NCBI GenBank assembly: GCA_964391675.1
Contig: CAYMMX010000001.1
Coordinates: forward strand, 124,001 to 188,000
Length of the DNA stretch: 64,000 bases
Source: CAYMMX01 sp964391675
Lineage (GTDB): Bacteria; Cyanobacteriota; Vampirovibrionia; Gastranaerophilales; Gastranaerophilaceae
Direction: 5' to 3'
This document shows, in pieces, positions 32,498-42,745 of the stretch; the first letter of the stretch is position 1; every line of letters starts with the position of its first letter. Below the pieces are notes generated by a model, which made no database searches, had not been told where the DNA came from, and was given only the letters and a program-made list of their open reading frames with translations. A program made the translations under genes and the position numbers.

Positions 32498-35284
32498 TTA
32501 CATAACTGTTTTTACTTTTCTTACCAATTTAGTAACAATATCTTTATTACTGTTGAATGCTTGATCAAGAATTTTTTCAACTTTTTTAAGCAGTTGTTTT
32601 TCTGCTTCAACTTTTCCTGTTTCAGCAAGCCATGCTTTTCTTAAATTAGCAAACTCACCACCGGAAAGGTTATTTCCGCCTTTACCTGCATTATTCTTAA
32701 ATCTTTCAACATAAGTATCTAAAAATCCTTCATGGAATTCGTTAATCATTTTTGCGATTTTTTCAGATGTTTTTGATAAAAGATTAATATCCTTTTCAAT
32801 ATTTTTAGCGTTTATGTTTCTCATAGTTTCATAAAACCCTTCAGCAGCTTCGCTTTCAGCTTTACCATCGACAGGAGCTAACCCGATAGGCGGTGTGTAA
32901 ATTCCTTGACCCCATTCAGTTACTGCCCTTCTAAATAAATTAGTAGCCTGATTTAAATCTTGTCTTGCACCTGCAGCACGACCTTCCGAATCGAATCCCG
33001 GTTCTGCAAGACCTCCTGCATAACTAACAGCAGCAGATAAAATCACTGATTTAAAATTTGGATTAACTTTTGGCGCATTATGAAAAACAGCACCTAAGAA
33101 ATTTCCTCTTGAGTCTAATGTTATAAAAGAAATTTTTTCCCCAAACAATGGTTTTAAGAAATCTATAGCTGTAGCATGACCACCTTCATGCCTTACAGTT
33201 TTAACAATATCAGAAAAAGGTCTTTCATCTGTAGCTTTTTGTACTGGTCCCGCATATACTTGCAATAGTCCTTCTACTACATCGTTATGAGTGATAAATT
33301 TATTGTTCAATCTTTTAGAAACAACTTTTTGTGCTTTTTTCATAACTTCAGCAATTTCTGCACCGCTCATTTCATCAGTCATTTCTGCAGCTTCAGAAAG
33401 AATTTTAGATTTCTGAAGTTCATTTTCAAATTTTAATTTTCTTGCATGTATATTTAAGATTTCCAATCTATCTGCATTAGTTCTTGGATTATCAATTTTA
33501 TAAGTATCATCAAACCTGCCAGGTCTTACTGCAGCTGAGTCTAACATATCTTTACGGTTTGTTGCCGCTATAACAACAATTTTTGTCTTTGATTCTTTAT
33601 TGTTAAACCCGTCTAATTCCTGTAAAAATTGATTAAGAGTTTGTTCATATTCCTGACTACCGCCTGAACTTCCTGCACCACGAGCTTTTGCAAGAGCATC
33701 AAATTCATCTATAAATACTAATGCTGTTTTATTTTCAGAATTTGCTGCCGCTTTTCTTGCAGTATCAAACAATTCTCTTACACGAGCTGCACCTTCACCG
33801 ACATATTTCTGAACAAATTCACTGCCTGAAGCAGAAATAAACGGTGTATTTGTTTCACCCGCAATTGCTCTTGCAAGAAGAGTTTTACCGGTTCCGGGAG
33901 GACCTTCCAATAAAATTCCCTTAGGAGCAACACCTCTTTCTGCTATAAATTTCTTTGGATTTTTCAAGTATGCAATAATATCATCTTGAATATCATCTTT
34001 TACAGAACCTATACCGCCAACATCTTTTAATGTTGTTTTAACATTTTCTGCTAAAGAAAATCTGCCATCTTGAGCTGCGTACATATCTAATAAAGCAGCA
34101 TGATCACTAAAGAATTTTTTATTAAAATCCAAATCTATATGTAATTCTTTATCTCCACTTGTTGCACCTGCTTCATTTATTTTTGCAGCTATCTCTATGT
34201 CTAATACTCTCTTAACATTATTAAAAATATCACCGTTCATTTTAACAGCAACTCTTTCAACTACATCATCCAAAGCCTTTGCTGATATTTTAACATCTGC
34301 CTCAGAGTAATATTTCTCTATAATTTCATTTTTTAATTCAGGGTTTTTCTTCAAAAGTTCCTTAACTGCACCTGTTCCCATTTTAGGGATATTCATTTCT
34401 GTAAAATCACTCTTGGCTGTTGGTATCGGATCCAATTCGATTCCCATTGCTTTTGCCGTTTTTTCTAATTTGTTCATCATTTCGGAAAATTTATTATTCT
34501 TTACTTCAGGTGATAATCCTACTATTGATAAATTAGGACAAACTCTTGCTATAAATTCATTAAGAGACCCAAACTTGCTAGATTCAACATAACTATTTAA
34601 ATAATCAAAATCTTTTACAAAAACTACTGTTCTTTCTGATCCTGAATCTGAAATGTTTTTCAATAAATTTAAAACAGACATTTTTTTAATTTTTGAAGAA
34701 TCAATTTGTTTTAGACTATTAACATCTACTTTACCATTTTGACTCACACTTTTTAAGTAATCTAACTCAAGAGCTTCTTCTACGGCATATTGCGAATCAT
34801 GTAATAATACTACTTTAGTGTTAACTCCATGATTTGCGGACTTTGTAGAAAAGTGGTTTGCAAAACTATGCACAAATAAATCCGGATTGAACTCTGGATC
34901 ATACTTTAAATTTACACTTTTATCAGATTTTAGCAAAACGGCAAGATCATCGGAAAACTCACCCCAATAATCACCAATATAACGATTTTCTTTAGGCAAA
35001 TCACTAACATCCACTTTTGCAATTGGTTCAGGAAGCTCCCAAGGAACTTCAAAACCTTTGCCATCTACTACAATAATGGTATTATCAGTATTTGCACCAA
35101 AAGATATATTTGATTTCGAATTAACAGGTAAATAATTAGCTTTTAAGTTATCTGTGGAATAATTTGCACAACAAAATGTATTATTTTTTGTTTCAATAGG
35201 TATACTTACATTTTTGTTCTTACTTTCCTTAACAGATAACAAATTTTTTGATTCCAACGTCTGAGAATAAATGCTTTTAATCAT
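32498..35284 (-). CDS. FtsH-like AAA+ zinc protease without membrane anchor
   Basis: This 928-residue protein has a C-terminal FtsH core. The AAA domain shows Walker A GPPGTGKT (about 461), Walker B LVFIDEFDAL (about 523) and the arginine-finger segment AVRPGRFDDTYKID. The M41 peptidase has an intact HEGGH zinc site (about 698), with the distal Asp in GARQDLNQAT (about 773). Normal FtsH (~610-650 residues) begins with two membrane helices. Here the first ~420 residues are soluble, start with an Asn/Lys/Ser-rich leader and SNISFGANTDN (about 58-68), and match nothing I know. So this is a divergent paralogue, not the housekeeping FtsH. It stands alone, convergent with the efflux operon. Confidence 0.85.
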   Translation of the reverse strand: MIKSIYSQTLESKNLLSVKESKNKNVSIPIETKNNTFCCANYSTDNLKANYLPVNSKSNISFGANTDNTIIVVDGKGFEVPWELPEPIAKVDVSDLPKENRYIGDYWGEFSDDLAVLLKSDKSVNLKYDPEFNPDLFVHSFANHFSTKSANHGVNTKVVLLHDSQYAVEEALELDYLKSVSQNGKVDVNSLKQIDSSKIKKMSVLNLLKNISDSGSERTVVFVKDFDYLNSYVESSKFGSLNEFIARVCPNLSIVGLSPEVKNNKFSEMMNKLEKTAKAMGIELDPIPTAKSDFTEMNIPKMGTGAVKELLKKNPELKNEIIEKYYSEADVKISAKALDDVVERVAVKMNGDIFNNVKRVLDIEIAAKINEAGATSGDKELHIDLDFNKKFFSDHAALLDMYAAQDGRFSLAENVKTTLKDVGGIGSVKDDIQDDIIAYLKNPKKFIAERGVAPKGILLEGPPGTGKTLLARAIAGETNTPFISASGSEFVQKYVGEGAARVRELFDTARKAAANSENKTALVFIDEFDALAKARGAGSSGGSQEYEQTLNQFLQELDGFNNKESKTKIVVIAATNRKDMLDSAAVRPGRFDDTYKIDNPRTNADRLEILNIHARKLKFENELQKSKILSEAAEMTDEMSGAEIAEVMKKAQKVVSKRLNNKFITHNDVVEGLLQVYAGPVQKATDERPFSDIVKTVRHEGGHATAIDFLKPLFGEKISFITLDSRGNFLGAVFHNAPKVNPNFKSVILSAAVSYAGGLAEPGFDSEGRAAGARQDLNQATNLFRRAVTEWGQGIYTPPIGLAPVDGKAESEAAEGFYETMRNINAKNIEKDINLLSKTSEKIAKMINEFHEGFLDTYVERFKNNAGKGGNNLSGGEFANLRKAWLAETGKVEAEKQLLKKVEKILDQAFNSNKDIVTKLVRKVKTVM

Positions 35285-35582
35285 AGTCCTTACCCCTTTT
35301 CATCCGCTTCTAATACAGATGGTTTTTATTATTTACAAAACACAATTTAGCACACTATTTAACTTAGCTAGTGTAGAAAATACACCACATTTTTTGATAT
35401 TACTACTTCGATTCTTATTTGTCTAGACTAATTAATAATATTGTTACAAATGTAGTATAATTTTTAACATATTATATATTATTTATTTAATTTATCGTTA
35501 TATCCCATGGGGGATTGAAAAAAACCATTGTAAAATGAATAATTTAATACATACATTCTTAATATATAAAGGGGAATACTAT
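35285..35582. other. Divergent intergenic region
   Basis: This AT-rich gap separates the FtsH-like gene from the peroxiredoxin gene and should hold promoters for both. A TATAAT (35456-35461, plus strand) is the only strong -10 match; no good -35 goes with it. I see no RNA gene or coding frame. Confidence 0.35.
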
Positions 35583-36020
35583 ATGCACGTTTTTGATGGT
35601 ATAAAGCTTAAAGGAATAGATGAAAATGGTAATGAAAAAATTTTTTCATTGTCCGAATTAGGAGAAAAAATCGTATTATACTTTTATCCAAAAGATAATA
35701 CCCCCATATGCACACAAGAAGCTAAAGATTTTAGAGATAAAATAAGCAAAATCAATAATAAAGCTACGGTATTAGGTATAAGTTCCGACAGTGTTGAAAG
35801 TCATAAAAACTTTCGACAAAATAATTATATAAATTTTCCCCTGATTTCTGATCCTGATAATAAACTTGCTAAAATGCTTGGTGTTTGGAAAGGCCATTCA
35901 CAAAAAGGCGGGTCTGAAATAAACAGATCAACTTTTATTGTCAAAAATGGACTAATATCAAGAGCATGGAAAAATGTTAATATTGACGGGCACGTTGATG
36001 AGGTGATAAAAAATTTATAA
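35583..36020 (+). CDS. bcp: Bcp/PrxQ-type peroxiredoxin, 1-Cys form
   Basis: This 145-residue thiol peroxidase reduces hydroperoxides. The peroxidatic site is YFYPKDNTPICTQEAKDFRD, with Cys in the usual place; Bcp normally has TPGCT and often a second Cys five residues later, which is absent here. No other Cys is present, so resolution must use an outside thiol. ISSDSVESHKNFRQ and FPLISDPDNKLAKMLGV are typical of the family. The ATG at 35583 follows AAGGGG; a longer frame to 35535 is not needed. It stands upstream of nadE with a 108-base gap. Confidence 0.87.
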   Translation: MHVFDGIKLKGIDENGNEKIFSLSELGEKIVLYFYPKDNTPICTQEAKDFRDKISKINNKATVLGISSDSVESHKNFRQNNYINFPLISDPDNKLAKMLGVWKGHSQKGGSEINRSTFIVKNGLISRAWKNVNIDGHVDEVIKNL

Positions 36021-36128
36021 AAATTAAGCTAAAACATTTTTTGAAGTATAATTGGTTAATAAAGATATGGAAAATATTCTAATTTCATATCTGATTTAAA
36101 TACAAATCATAGAAAGCTCATAATAAGT

Positions 36129-38159
36129 ATGAAAAGACTTTTAGATAAATTAAATATAGAAGCCGAAAAAAATAAGAATAATAGAAGTAATATCATTTTA
36201 GCTCAATTGAATCCATTGCCCGGATGTATAGAAGAAAATGCTCTAAAAGTAATGAAATGCATTAATAAAGCTCAAGAAATAAATGCTGATTTAGTTATTT
36301 TTCCTGAACTTACATTAATGGGTTATCCAATAATGGACACAATTGACAGACATCCTATTATAGTTGAAGAAAATGTAAAATGGCTCAAAGAAATTGCTAA
36401 ATTAACTAAAAATACTCATGCAATAATTGGTTTTGTTGAACCAAGAAACGGCGAAATTATTGGAAAAAGATACTATAACTCTGTTGCAGTTATTGGAGAA
36501 GGTGAAATTAAAGGAATAATAAGAAAATGTCTTCTCCCCACATATTCTGAATTTAATGATTACAGATATTTTGAACCATCTCCGATTGCAGGATTACAGC
36601 CGGCAAAAGACTTAGGTAATTTTGGCACAGATAAAATAATCCATCAAAAATATTGTGAAGCAAAAATTAAAAATTCCAATATCGGATACACTATTCAAAA
36701 GGATTGTCATAACTTAGAAAACGAAGGATTAATTGAAATCAACGGAGTAAAATACGCCATTATAATTTGCGAAGATGGCTGGAACGACAAGGATTTTTTC
36801 ACAAATCCGTTATATGAAACAGATCCGGTAGAAGACCTTATTAAGTCAAAACCTGACGTTATAATAAATTGTTCTGCTTCTCCAACCAGAAGCAAAAAAG
36901 AACAACTTAAGCATAACATGCTATCTTTTGTAGCAAAAAAATACTCAACACCTATTATATATGTAAATCAAGTTGGAGCAATTGATGATATATCCTTTGA
37001 CGGCTCAAGCAGAGTTTACAACTCAAATGGGATGTTGATAGCAAGGGCAAAATCATTCGAAGAAGATCTTTCTTTAATAAATATAAAAACAGGCGGAACA
37101 ATTGAACCTTTAACAAAAGGATTAGACAAAACTCTTACAGAACAAAAAGTTTTTTCTCTTGATTACGAACCGGATTTAGAAAGAACTTATAAAACAATAA
37201 TTCAAGGAATTAGAGATTATTTTAAGAAAAACGGACTAAAAAAAGCTGTATTAGGGCTTTCCGGTGGGCTTGATTCTACAGTAAGTGCCGTTTTGCTTGC
37301 AGATGCTCTTGGTTCCGAAAACGTTTTTGGAATAAGTATGCCCTCAGCAATTTCTAGTCCGGAAAGTCATGATGATGCAAAAGAACTGGCAAAGAATCTT
37401 GATATAAATTTTGCCGTTGCGCCTATAAAAGAAATGGTTAATACAATTAATGAACAGCTTAATCCTTTATTTGAAAAAGTTTTTGCAAATTGGGGCGATT
37501 GCAGATACTCAGAATCTTATGTTCAAGATAACGTTCAGGCAAGATCCAGAGCAACATTGCTTTGGGGAGTTGCAAATGAATTTTGTGCAACAATTCCAAT
37601 TGCCACCTCTGATAAATCAGAATTATATATGGGTTATGCAACAATTAACGGTGACATGTCCGGTGGATTTGCACCAATTGCGGATGTTCCTAAAACTAAA
37701 TTGTTTGCTCTTGCAAGATGGCTTAATAAAAATCGAATAATTAAAAATGTAATTCCTGAATCTGTTATTTTAAAACCTCCCGGTGCCGAGCTTGCAATTA
37801 ATCCGGAAACAGGAGAAACCCTGAAAGCCGAAGAAGCACTTATGCCATATGAATTTTTGGACGAAGTCATCTGGCGTATTGAAAATAAACACGAAAGTTA
37901 TCATGATATGATAACCTCAACTTTTTTATACGAAACAAAGCATAAAATATCTCCTGAAAAGAAAAAAACATGGCTTGATAAATTCTATAAAAGAATGTCT
38001 ACTGCTTTATATAAATGGTCAATTTTACCTCCATCTGTAATTGTTGAAGGAAGATCAATAAATAAAAACGACTATAAACAGCCTATTACATCAGGAAAAA
38101 TTGACTACAAAGGTCAAATTTTAAAAGAAATAGCAGAAAAACTTAATTCTTTAAATTAA
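36129..38159 (+). CDS. nadE: Glutamine-dependent NAD+ synthetase
   Basis: This 676-residue enzyme makes NAD+ from deamido-NAD+ using glutamine. The N-terminal nitrilase-type glutaminase domain (about 20-310) has its triad visible as Glu in FPELTLMGYP, Lys in RKCLLPTYSEFNDYRYF and Cys in AIIICEDGWND. The C-terminal synthetase (about 350-650) has the ATP PP-loop LGLSGGLDSTVSA, NVQARSRATLLWGVAN and ATSDKSELYMGYATINGDMSGGFAPI. Length and order are those of the long, glutamine-using form. No neighbours of the NAD pathway are seen. Confidence 0.95.
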   Translation: MKRLLDKLNIEAEKNKNNRSNIILAQLNPLPGCIEENALKVMKCINKAQEINADLVIFPELTLMGYPIMDTIDRHPIIVEENVKWLKEIAKLTKNTHAIIGFVEPRNGEIIGKRYYNSVAVIGEGEIKGIIRKCLLPTYSEFNDYRYFEPSPIAGLQPAKDLGNFGTDKIIHQKYCEAKIKNSNIGYTIQKDCHNLENEGLIEINGVKYAIIICEDGWNDKDFFTNPLYETDPVEDLIKSKPDVIINCSASPTRSKKEQLKHNMLSFVAKKYSTPIIYVNQVGAIDDISFDGSSRVYNSNGMLIARAKSFEEDLSLINIKTGGTIEPLTKGLDKTLTEQKVFSLDYEPDLERTYKTIIQGIRDYFKKNGLKKAVLGLSGGLDSTVSAVLLADALGSENVFGISMPSAISSPESHDDAKELAKNLDINFAVAPIKEMVNTINEQLNPLFEKVFANWGDCRYSESYVQDNVQARSRATLLWGVANEFCATIPIATSDKSELYMGYATINGDMSGGFAPIADVPKTKLFALARWLNKNRIIKNVIPESVILKPPGAELAINPETGETLKAEEALMPYEFLDEVIWRIENKHESYHDMITSTFLYETKHKISPEKKKTWLDKFYKRMSTALYKWSILPPSVIVEGRSINKNDYKQPITSGKIDYKGQILKEIAEKLNSLN

Positions 38160-38220
38160 AATTATACTTATGAAAATCTATTCTATTCATTTATTCAGTT
38201 TATTTTTTATTGTTAACTTA

Positions 38221-38248
38221 TTGCATTTATTCATTTTAGAACTATAAT
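38221..38248 (+). promoter_or_regulatory. Promoter of the pyrophosphatase gene
   Basis: TTGCAT (38221-38226) and TATAAT (38243-38248) are 16 bases apart. Transcription would start near 38255, about 36 bases before the ATG, which follows a GGAGAG ribosome site. Confidence 0.55.
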
Positions 38249-38290
38249 GTACGTGTAAAAATATATGGTTTTATATTAAAGGAGAGTAGT

Positions 38291-40711
38291 ATGGAAAAGA
38301 AATTTACTCGCAAAACAATGTTTGCAACTCTGTTGTCATTGTTTTTTGCAGCTTCACCTACATTTGCAAGTGAAGCATCATTAAACGTTCCAAATATTCA
38401 AGCTGCCGATCCTGCAAGTTTTAATTTATTATTAATAGGACTTGGAGTTTCAGTTGTTGGTTTAATTTTTGGATTCGTAGAATTTTTAAAAGTTAAAAGC
38501 ATTAAAGCACACAAAAGCATGACGGATGTTGGCGAAACTATCTTTGAAACTTGTAAAACTTACCTTCTTCAGCAAGGTAAATTTTTAATCGCATTAGAAA
38601 TACTAATTGGTTTGTGTATAGCTTACTATTTTGGTATTTTACAAAAGATGAGCCTTCATGAAGTCGGTACAATTTTAGGTTGGTCTGTTATTGGTATACT
38701 TGGTTCATATTCTGTAGCCTGGTTTGGCATCAGAATGAACACTTTAGCAAATGCCAGAACAGCTTTCACTGCCCTAAAAGGAAACCCTTTAAATATACTT
38801 AATATACCTTTAAAAGCAGGTATGAGTATTGGTGTTTGCTTGGTTTCTGTTGAATTAATAATGATGTTAATCATTTTATTATTTGTTCCTGGACACTTGG
38901 CAGGTGCTTGTTTTATCGGTTTTGCAATCGGTGAATCTTTAGGTGCTTCTGCACTTCGTGTTGCCGGTGGTATTTTCACAAAAATCGCAGATATCGGTTC
39001 GGATTTAATGAAAATTCAATTCGGTATTAAAGAAGATGATCCAAGAAACCCTGGTGTTATTGCTGATTGTACTGGTGATAACGCTGGTGACTCTGTAGGC
39101 CCTACAGCTGACGGTTTTGAAACTTATGGTGTAACTGGTGTTGCTCTTGTTAGTTTCATTCTTTTAGGTGTATTCAAAGATTACCAAGTTCCTCTATTAA
39201 CTTGGATTTTCACAATGAGATTCTTAATGATTGTTACTTCAGTTGTTGCATACTGGATTAACAGCACTTTTGACAGCATAGTTTATAAAAACGTTAAAAA
39301 ATTCGATTTTGAAGCACCATTAACTCACTTAGTTTGGCTAACTTCAATATTATCAATTTTAATGACCTTCGGCGTAAGTTACTGGCAATTAGCTCACCTT
39401 GGACACAATTTATGGTTAATTTTATCAATAATCATTTCTTGCGGTACATTGGGCGCAGCTCTTATTCCTGAATTTACAAAAATATTCACAAGCCCACATG
39501 CTAAACATACAGAAGAAGTTGTTAGAGCATCAAGAGAAGGTGGTGCATCTTTAACGATTCTTTCAGGACTTGTTTCCGGTAATTTCTCAGGATTCTGGAT
39601 TGGTATGGTTGTTGTATTCTTAATGGGATTGGCATATCTTGCCAGTTTACATATCCCTCACGTTGCAATGATTTATCCTTCAGTATTTGCCTTCGGCTTA
39701 GTAGCTTTTGGTTTCTTAGGAATGGGACCTGTTACAATTGCTGTTGACAGTTACGGACCAGTTACAGATAATGCTCAATCAGTTTATGAATTATCATTAA
39801 TTGAAGAAATACCTAATGCAAAAGAAGAAATTGAAAAAGAATTCGGTTTCTCTCCTGATTTTGAAAACGCAAAACAATATTTAGAAGAAAATGATGGCGC
39901 AGGTAACACTTTTAAAGCTACTTCTAAACCGGTTCTTATCGGTACAGCAGTAGTCGGTGCTACTACTATGATTTTCTCATTAATATTGGTTATTAAAGAA
40001 ACTTTAGGTATTCAGCCTGAAATGATATTAAACTTATTAAATCCTTACTCACTTCTTGGATTTATATCAGGTGGTGCAGTAATTTACTGGTTCTCAGGTG
40101 CTTCTATGCAAGCTGTTACAACAGGTGCATATTCAGCAGTTGAGTTTATCAAAAAACATATTAAACTTGGCGATAGCGATGATAAAAAAGCTAATGTTGA
40201 AAACTCAAAACAAGTTGTTAAAATATGTACTCAATACGCGCAAAAAGGTATGGTTAACATATTTATAGCATTATTCTCATTTGCATTAGCATTTGCCTTT
40301 TCATCTGCTCCATTCCACGGTAACAATGCTCCTGTAGCATTCTTTGTAAGCTACTTGATTGCAATTGCTATATTTGGCTTATTCCAAGCTGTATTTATGG
40401 CTAATGCCGGCGGATGCTGGGACAATGCGAAGAAGATTGTTGAAGTTGATTTGAAAGAAAAGAACACACCATTACATGATGCTACTGTAATTGGTGACAC
40501 AGTTGGTGACCCTTTCAAAGACACTTCATCAGTTGCTATGAATCCGATTATTAAATTCACAACACTATTCGGACTATTAGCAATGGAAATTGCAATTACA
40601 CCTGCGTTCAACAAGTATGCTCACATAGCAGGAACAGTGTTCTTTGTTATCGCAATTATATTTGTAATTCGCTCATTCTACACAATGAGAATCCCTGCAA
40701 AAGAAGAGTAA
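38291..40711 (+). CDS. hppA: Membrane-bound proton-translocating pyrophosphatase
   Basis: This 806-residue integral membrane enzyme couples pyrophosphate hydrolysis to ion pumping. Substrate loops are present: DIGSDLMKIQFGIKEDDPRNPGV followed by GDNAGDSVGPTADGFETYG, VDSYGPVTDNAQ, and near the end NAGGCWDNAKKIVE with VIGDTVGDPFKDTSSVAMNP. At the site that separates K+-dependent from K+-independent enzymes the sequence is GNTFKATSK. Its Lys and Thr are typical of K+-independent proton pumps. The N-terminus (MEKKFTRKTMFATLLSLFFAASPTFA) looks like a cleavable signal, unusual but known in some long forms. Identification is firm, ion choice inferred. Confidence 0.95.
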   Translation: MEKKFTRKTMFATLLSLFFAASPTFASEASLNVPNIQAADPASFNLLLIGLGVSVVGLIFGFVEFLKVKSIKAHKSMTDVGETIFETCKTYLLQQGKFLIALEILIGLCIAYYFGILQKMSLHEVGTILGWSVIGILGSYSVAWFGIRMNTLANARTAFTALKGNPLNILNIPLKAGMSIGVCLVSVELIMMLIILLFVPGHLAGACFIGFAIGESLGASALRVAGGIFTKIADIGSDLMKIQFGIKEDDPRNPGVIADCTGDNAGDSVGPTADGFETYGVTGVALVSFILLGVFKDYQVPLLTWIFTMRFLMIVTSVVAYWINSTFDSIVYKNVKKFDFEAPLTHLVWLTSILSILMTFGVSYWQLAHLGHNLWLILSIIISCGTLGAALIPEFTKIFTSPHAKHTEEVVRASREGGASLTILSGLVSGNFSGFWIGMVVVFLMGLAYLASLHIPHVAMIYPSVFAFGLVAFGFLGMGPVTIAVDSYGPVTDNAQSVYELSLIEEIPNAKEEIEKEFGFSPDFENAKQYLEENDGAGNTFKATSKPVLIGTAVVGATTMIFSLILVIKETLGIQPEMILNLLNPYSLLGFISGGAVIYWFSGASMQAVTTGAYSAVEFIKKHIKLGDSDDKKANVENSKQVVKICTQYAQKGMVNIFIALFSFALAFAFSSAPFHGNNAPVAFFVSYLIAIAIFGLFQAVFMANAGGCWDNAKKIVEVDLKEKNTPLHDATVIGDTVGDPFKDTSSVAMNPIIKFTTLFGLLAMEIAITPAFNKYAHIAGTVFFVIAIIFVIRSFYTMRIPAKEE

Positions 40712-40732
40712 TCAAAAAATTTGATTATATTC

Positions 40733-40770
40733 AAAAAGGGTGGAAAGCAAATTTGCTTTCCACTCTTTTT
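40733..40770. terminator. Bidirectional terminator after hppA
   Basis: AAAAAGGGTGGAAAGC pairs with GCTTTCCACTCTTTTT (one G-T pair, loop AAATTT). It lies between convergent hppA and the GH57 gene and has T runs in both directions. Confidence 0.85.
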
Positions 40771-40792
40771 GGTTCCTTTAAATTATTTATAA

Positions 40793-42511
40793 TTATTGAT
40801 AAAGAGGAGATAACTTAGCCTCTTGTTGAGGGATTTTTCCTTCTTCAATCGGTAAATAAACTCTATAATCAATTGTTTCAAAGCAATTATCAATCGCCTC
40901 GATAGATTTTAAATAACCTTCGTCAATTGAATTATTTTCAATCATATCTGCAAGTTTTTCAAATCTTTCAACGTGTTCTCTAAATCTATCTGTAGCATAA
41001 TCTTTAGCTTGCCATGTTGTAATTAAGAACGGCCAGTCTGAACTTTGCAGTAACAGATTCTCTCTAGCTAATTGATTCAAAGCTCTGAATAAAACTTTAT
41101 CGGACGGAATTTGCTCAAATTTTGAAGCAACTTCCATAATACGTTTTTCGCAAGAGTGAATAATCGGCCACATCCATTCAGTTAAATGATTTTGCCATAC
41201 CCAGAAGTGACCTCCTTGTCCCCAAGAACTTTCAGGGATTTGAATAGCTTCTGTCGGAGGATGAGCATGTAAATATTCACATGCTGTACATCTTTCTACT
41301 TCAGGTAAATAAGTAGCGAATTTTTTGATAATCTGTTTTATAAATTCAATACCTTCAAACCACCAGTGACCAAATAATTCTGTATCAAATGAAACCATTA
41401 CAAGGCCTTCTTTACCTGTTGCAAGTTTATAATCGTTTAACATATGGTAAATTAATGTTGTATAGTGATCTGAATTTTCATTAATTTTATTTAATGCCAA
41501 AACAGGGTCATAAAGCATCTTATCACCTAAATCGGTTGTAGGTGAAGTTACTCTCCAGTAGTGAGCACCTGACTTATCATCTTTCTTGTGAAATTCTCTA
41601 AAGCACCCGTCACCAGGATAACCATCTGCAGCAGACCAAACCTGATAGCCGGCTCTGTCATTTCTACCCATAACTGCAACCTGTGCATCAGGAAGCCAAT
41701 AAGCTGAATATGTATCATATCCTGTTGCTTCCCTTTCTGGCAAAGGAATATATTCAATATTTCCATAAACACCAATTACACGGCGATTTCCTATAGAGTT
41801 TCCGCCTTCGATAACATGTGATTCTGTAAAGAAATATTCTATACTATTGTTTTGTAAAATAACTTCTATTGCAGGACGCCATTTTTTCTGCCCGTCTTTA
41901 CCTATATACTCATAACCTTGTCTGTAAGCACATTCAGGAAGCCAAGCTCCGCAAGGTTGATGACCAAAAAGTTTTTTAGTCGTATCAGCACCAACCTTAA
42001 ATTGCGCATTTAAGTTTGTATCTGTCTCAAAAAGCGGAGAAAAACCATGTGTTGCACCGGAAGTTGTAATCTCAATACAACCTGCATCCTGAAGCTTTTT
42101 AAATGTTCCTATTAAATCCATTTTATATTTATTTACATATGAATCTTTAATATGGTTGAACCAATCAAAATAATATTTTGCTAAATATTTTAAGTGTTGA
42201 GAATGAGCAACCGCAGGATCTGGATACCTGTCTAAATCTTTTGAAACAGCCTCTATTCTATCATTAAGAAATTTAATAAAACCTTGTTGCAAATGTTCAT
42301 CATTTAACTGTTCCGCTAAAATTGGGGTTATACCAACAGTTAATTTAGCTTTTATACCTTCTTCCCAAAGCTCAGATATAGCATTCAATAGTGGAATATA
42401 TGTTTCAGCCATACATTCGTAAAGATTTTCTTCACCGAATGGCCACATACCGGCTTTTCTATAGTATGGGAGGTGGCTGTGTAACATAAATACGAATTGT
42501 CCTACTGACAT
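40793..42511 (-). CDS. GH57-family alpha-glucan branching-type enzyme
   Basis: This glycoside hydrolase family 57 protein has about 572 residues. It begins with FVFMLHSHLPYYRKAGMWPFGEE, the family's N-terminal His block. The nucleophile Glu lies in GAWLPECAYRQGYEY and the acid Asp in MVSFDTELFGHWWFEG. A C-terminal helical domain has SSWGQGGHFWVWQN. This set is typical of the GH57 1,4-alpha-glucan branching enzymes that build alpha-1,6 branches in glycogen. The frame opens 24 codons earlier, but GGAGG 5-6 bases before the ATG at 42511 fixes the start. It may connect to the GH13 enzymes 9 kb away through glycogen metabolism. Confidence 0.88.
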   Translation of the reverse strand: MSVGQFVFMLHSHLPYYRKAGMWPFGEENLYECMAETYIPLLNAISELWEEGIKAKLTVGITPILAEQLNDEHLQQGFIKFLNDRIEAVSKDLDRYPDPAVAHSQHLKYLAKYYFDWFNHIKDSYVNKYKMDLIGTFKKLQDAGCIEITTSGATHGFSPLFETDTNLNAQFKVGADTTKKLFGHQPCGAWLPECAYRQGYEYIGKDGQKKWRPAIEVILQNNSIEYFFTESHVIEGGNSIGNRRVIGVYGNIEYIPLPEREATGYDTYSAYWLPDAQVAVMGRNDRAGYQVWSAADGYPGDGCFREFHKKDDKSGAHYWRVTSPTTDLGDKMLYDPVLALNKINENSDHYTTLIYHMLNDYKLATGKEGLVMVSFDTELFGHWWFEGIEFIKQIIKKFATYLPEVERCTACEYLHAHPPTEAIQIPESSWGQGGHFWVWQNHLTEWMWPIIHSCEKRIMEVASKFEQIPSDKVLFRALNQLARENLLLQSSDWPFLITTWQAKDYATDRFREHVERFEKLADMIENNSIDEGYLKSIEAIDNCFETIDYRVYLPIEEGKIPQQEAKLSPLYQ

Positions 42512-42745
42512 TTTTGCCTCCATTCTTTTTATTACGGTTTGTATATTATTATCATACAATCCTATATACAAATTATATAGCACAAACGGCTATAAAATAT
42601 AATCCTTTTGGATTAATTCTCACGAATAATGTTACAAATGTTAAAGAATTTGACAAGCTTTTTTAAATTTCATTTTATTAGAATTTTAATTTCTTAATAT
42701 TGTAATTAATTAATTTTACATGTAAAATTAATTTAAAGGTGGGGT

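Noticed and set aside
42512..42583. Longer start of the GH57 gene
   Set aside because: A GGAGG ribosome site directly before the ATG at 42511 and the family's usual N-terminus support the shorter form.
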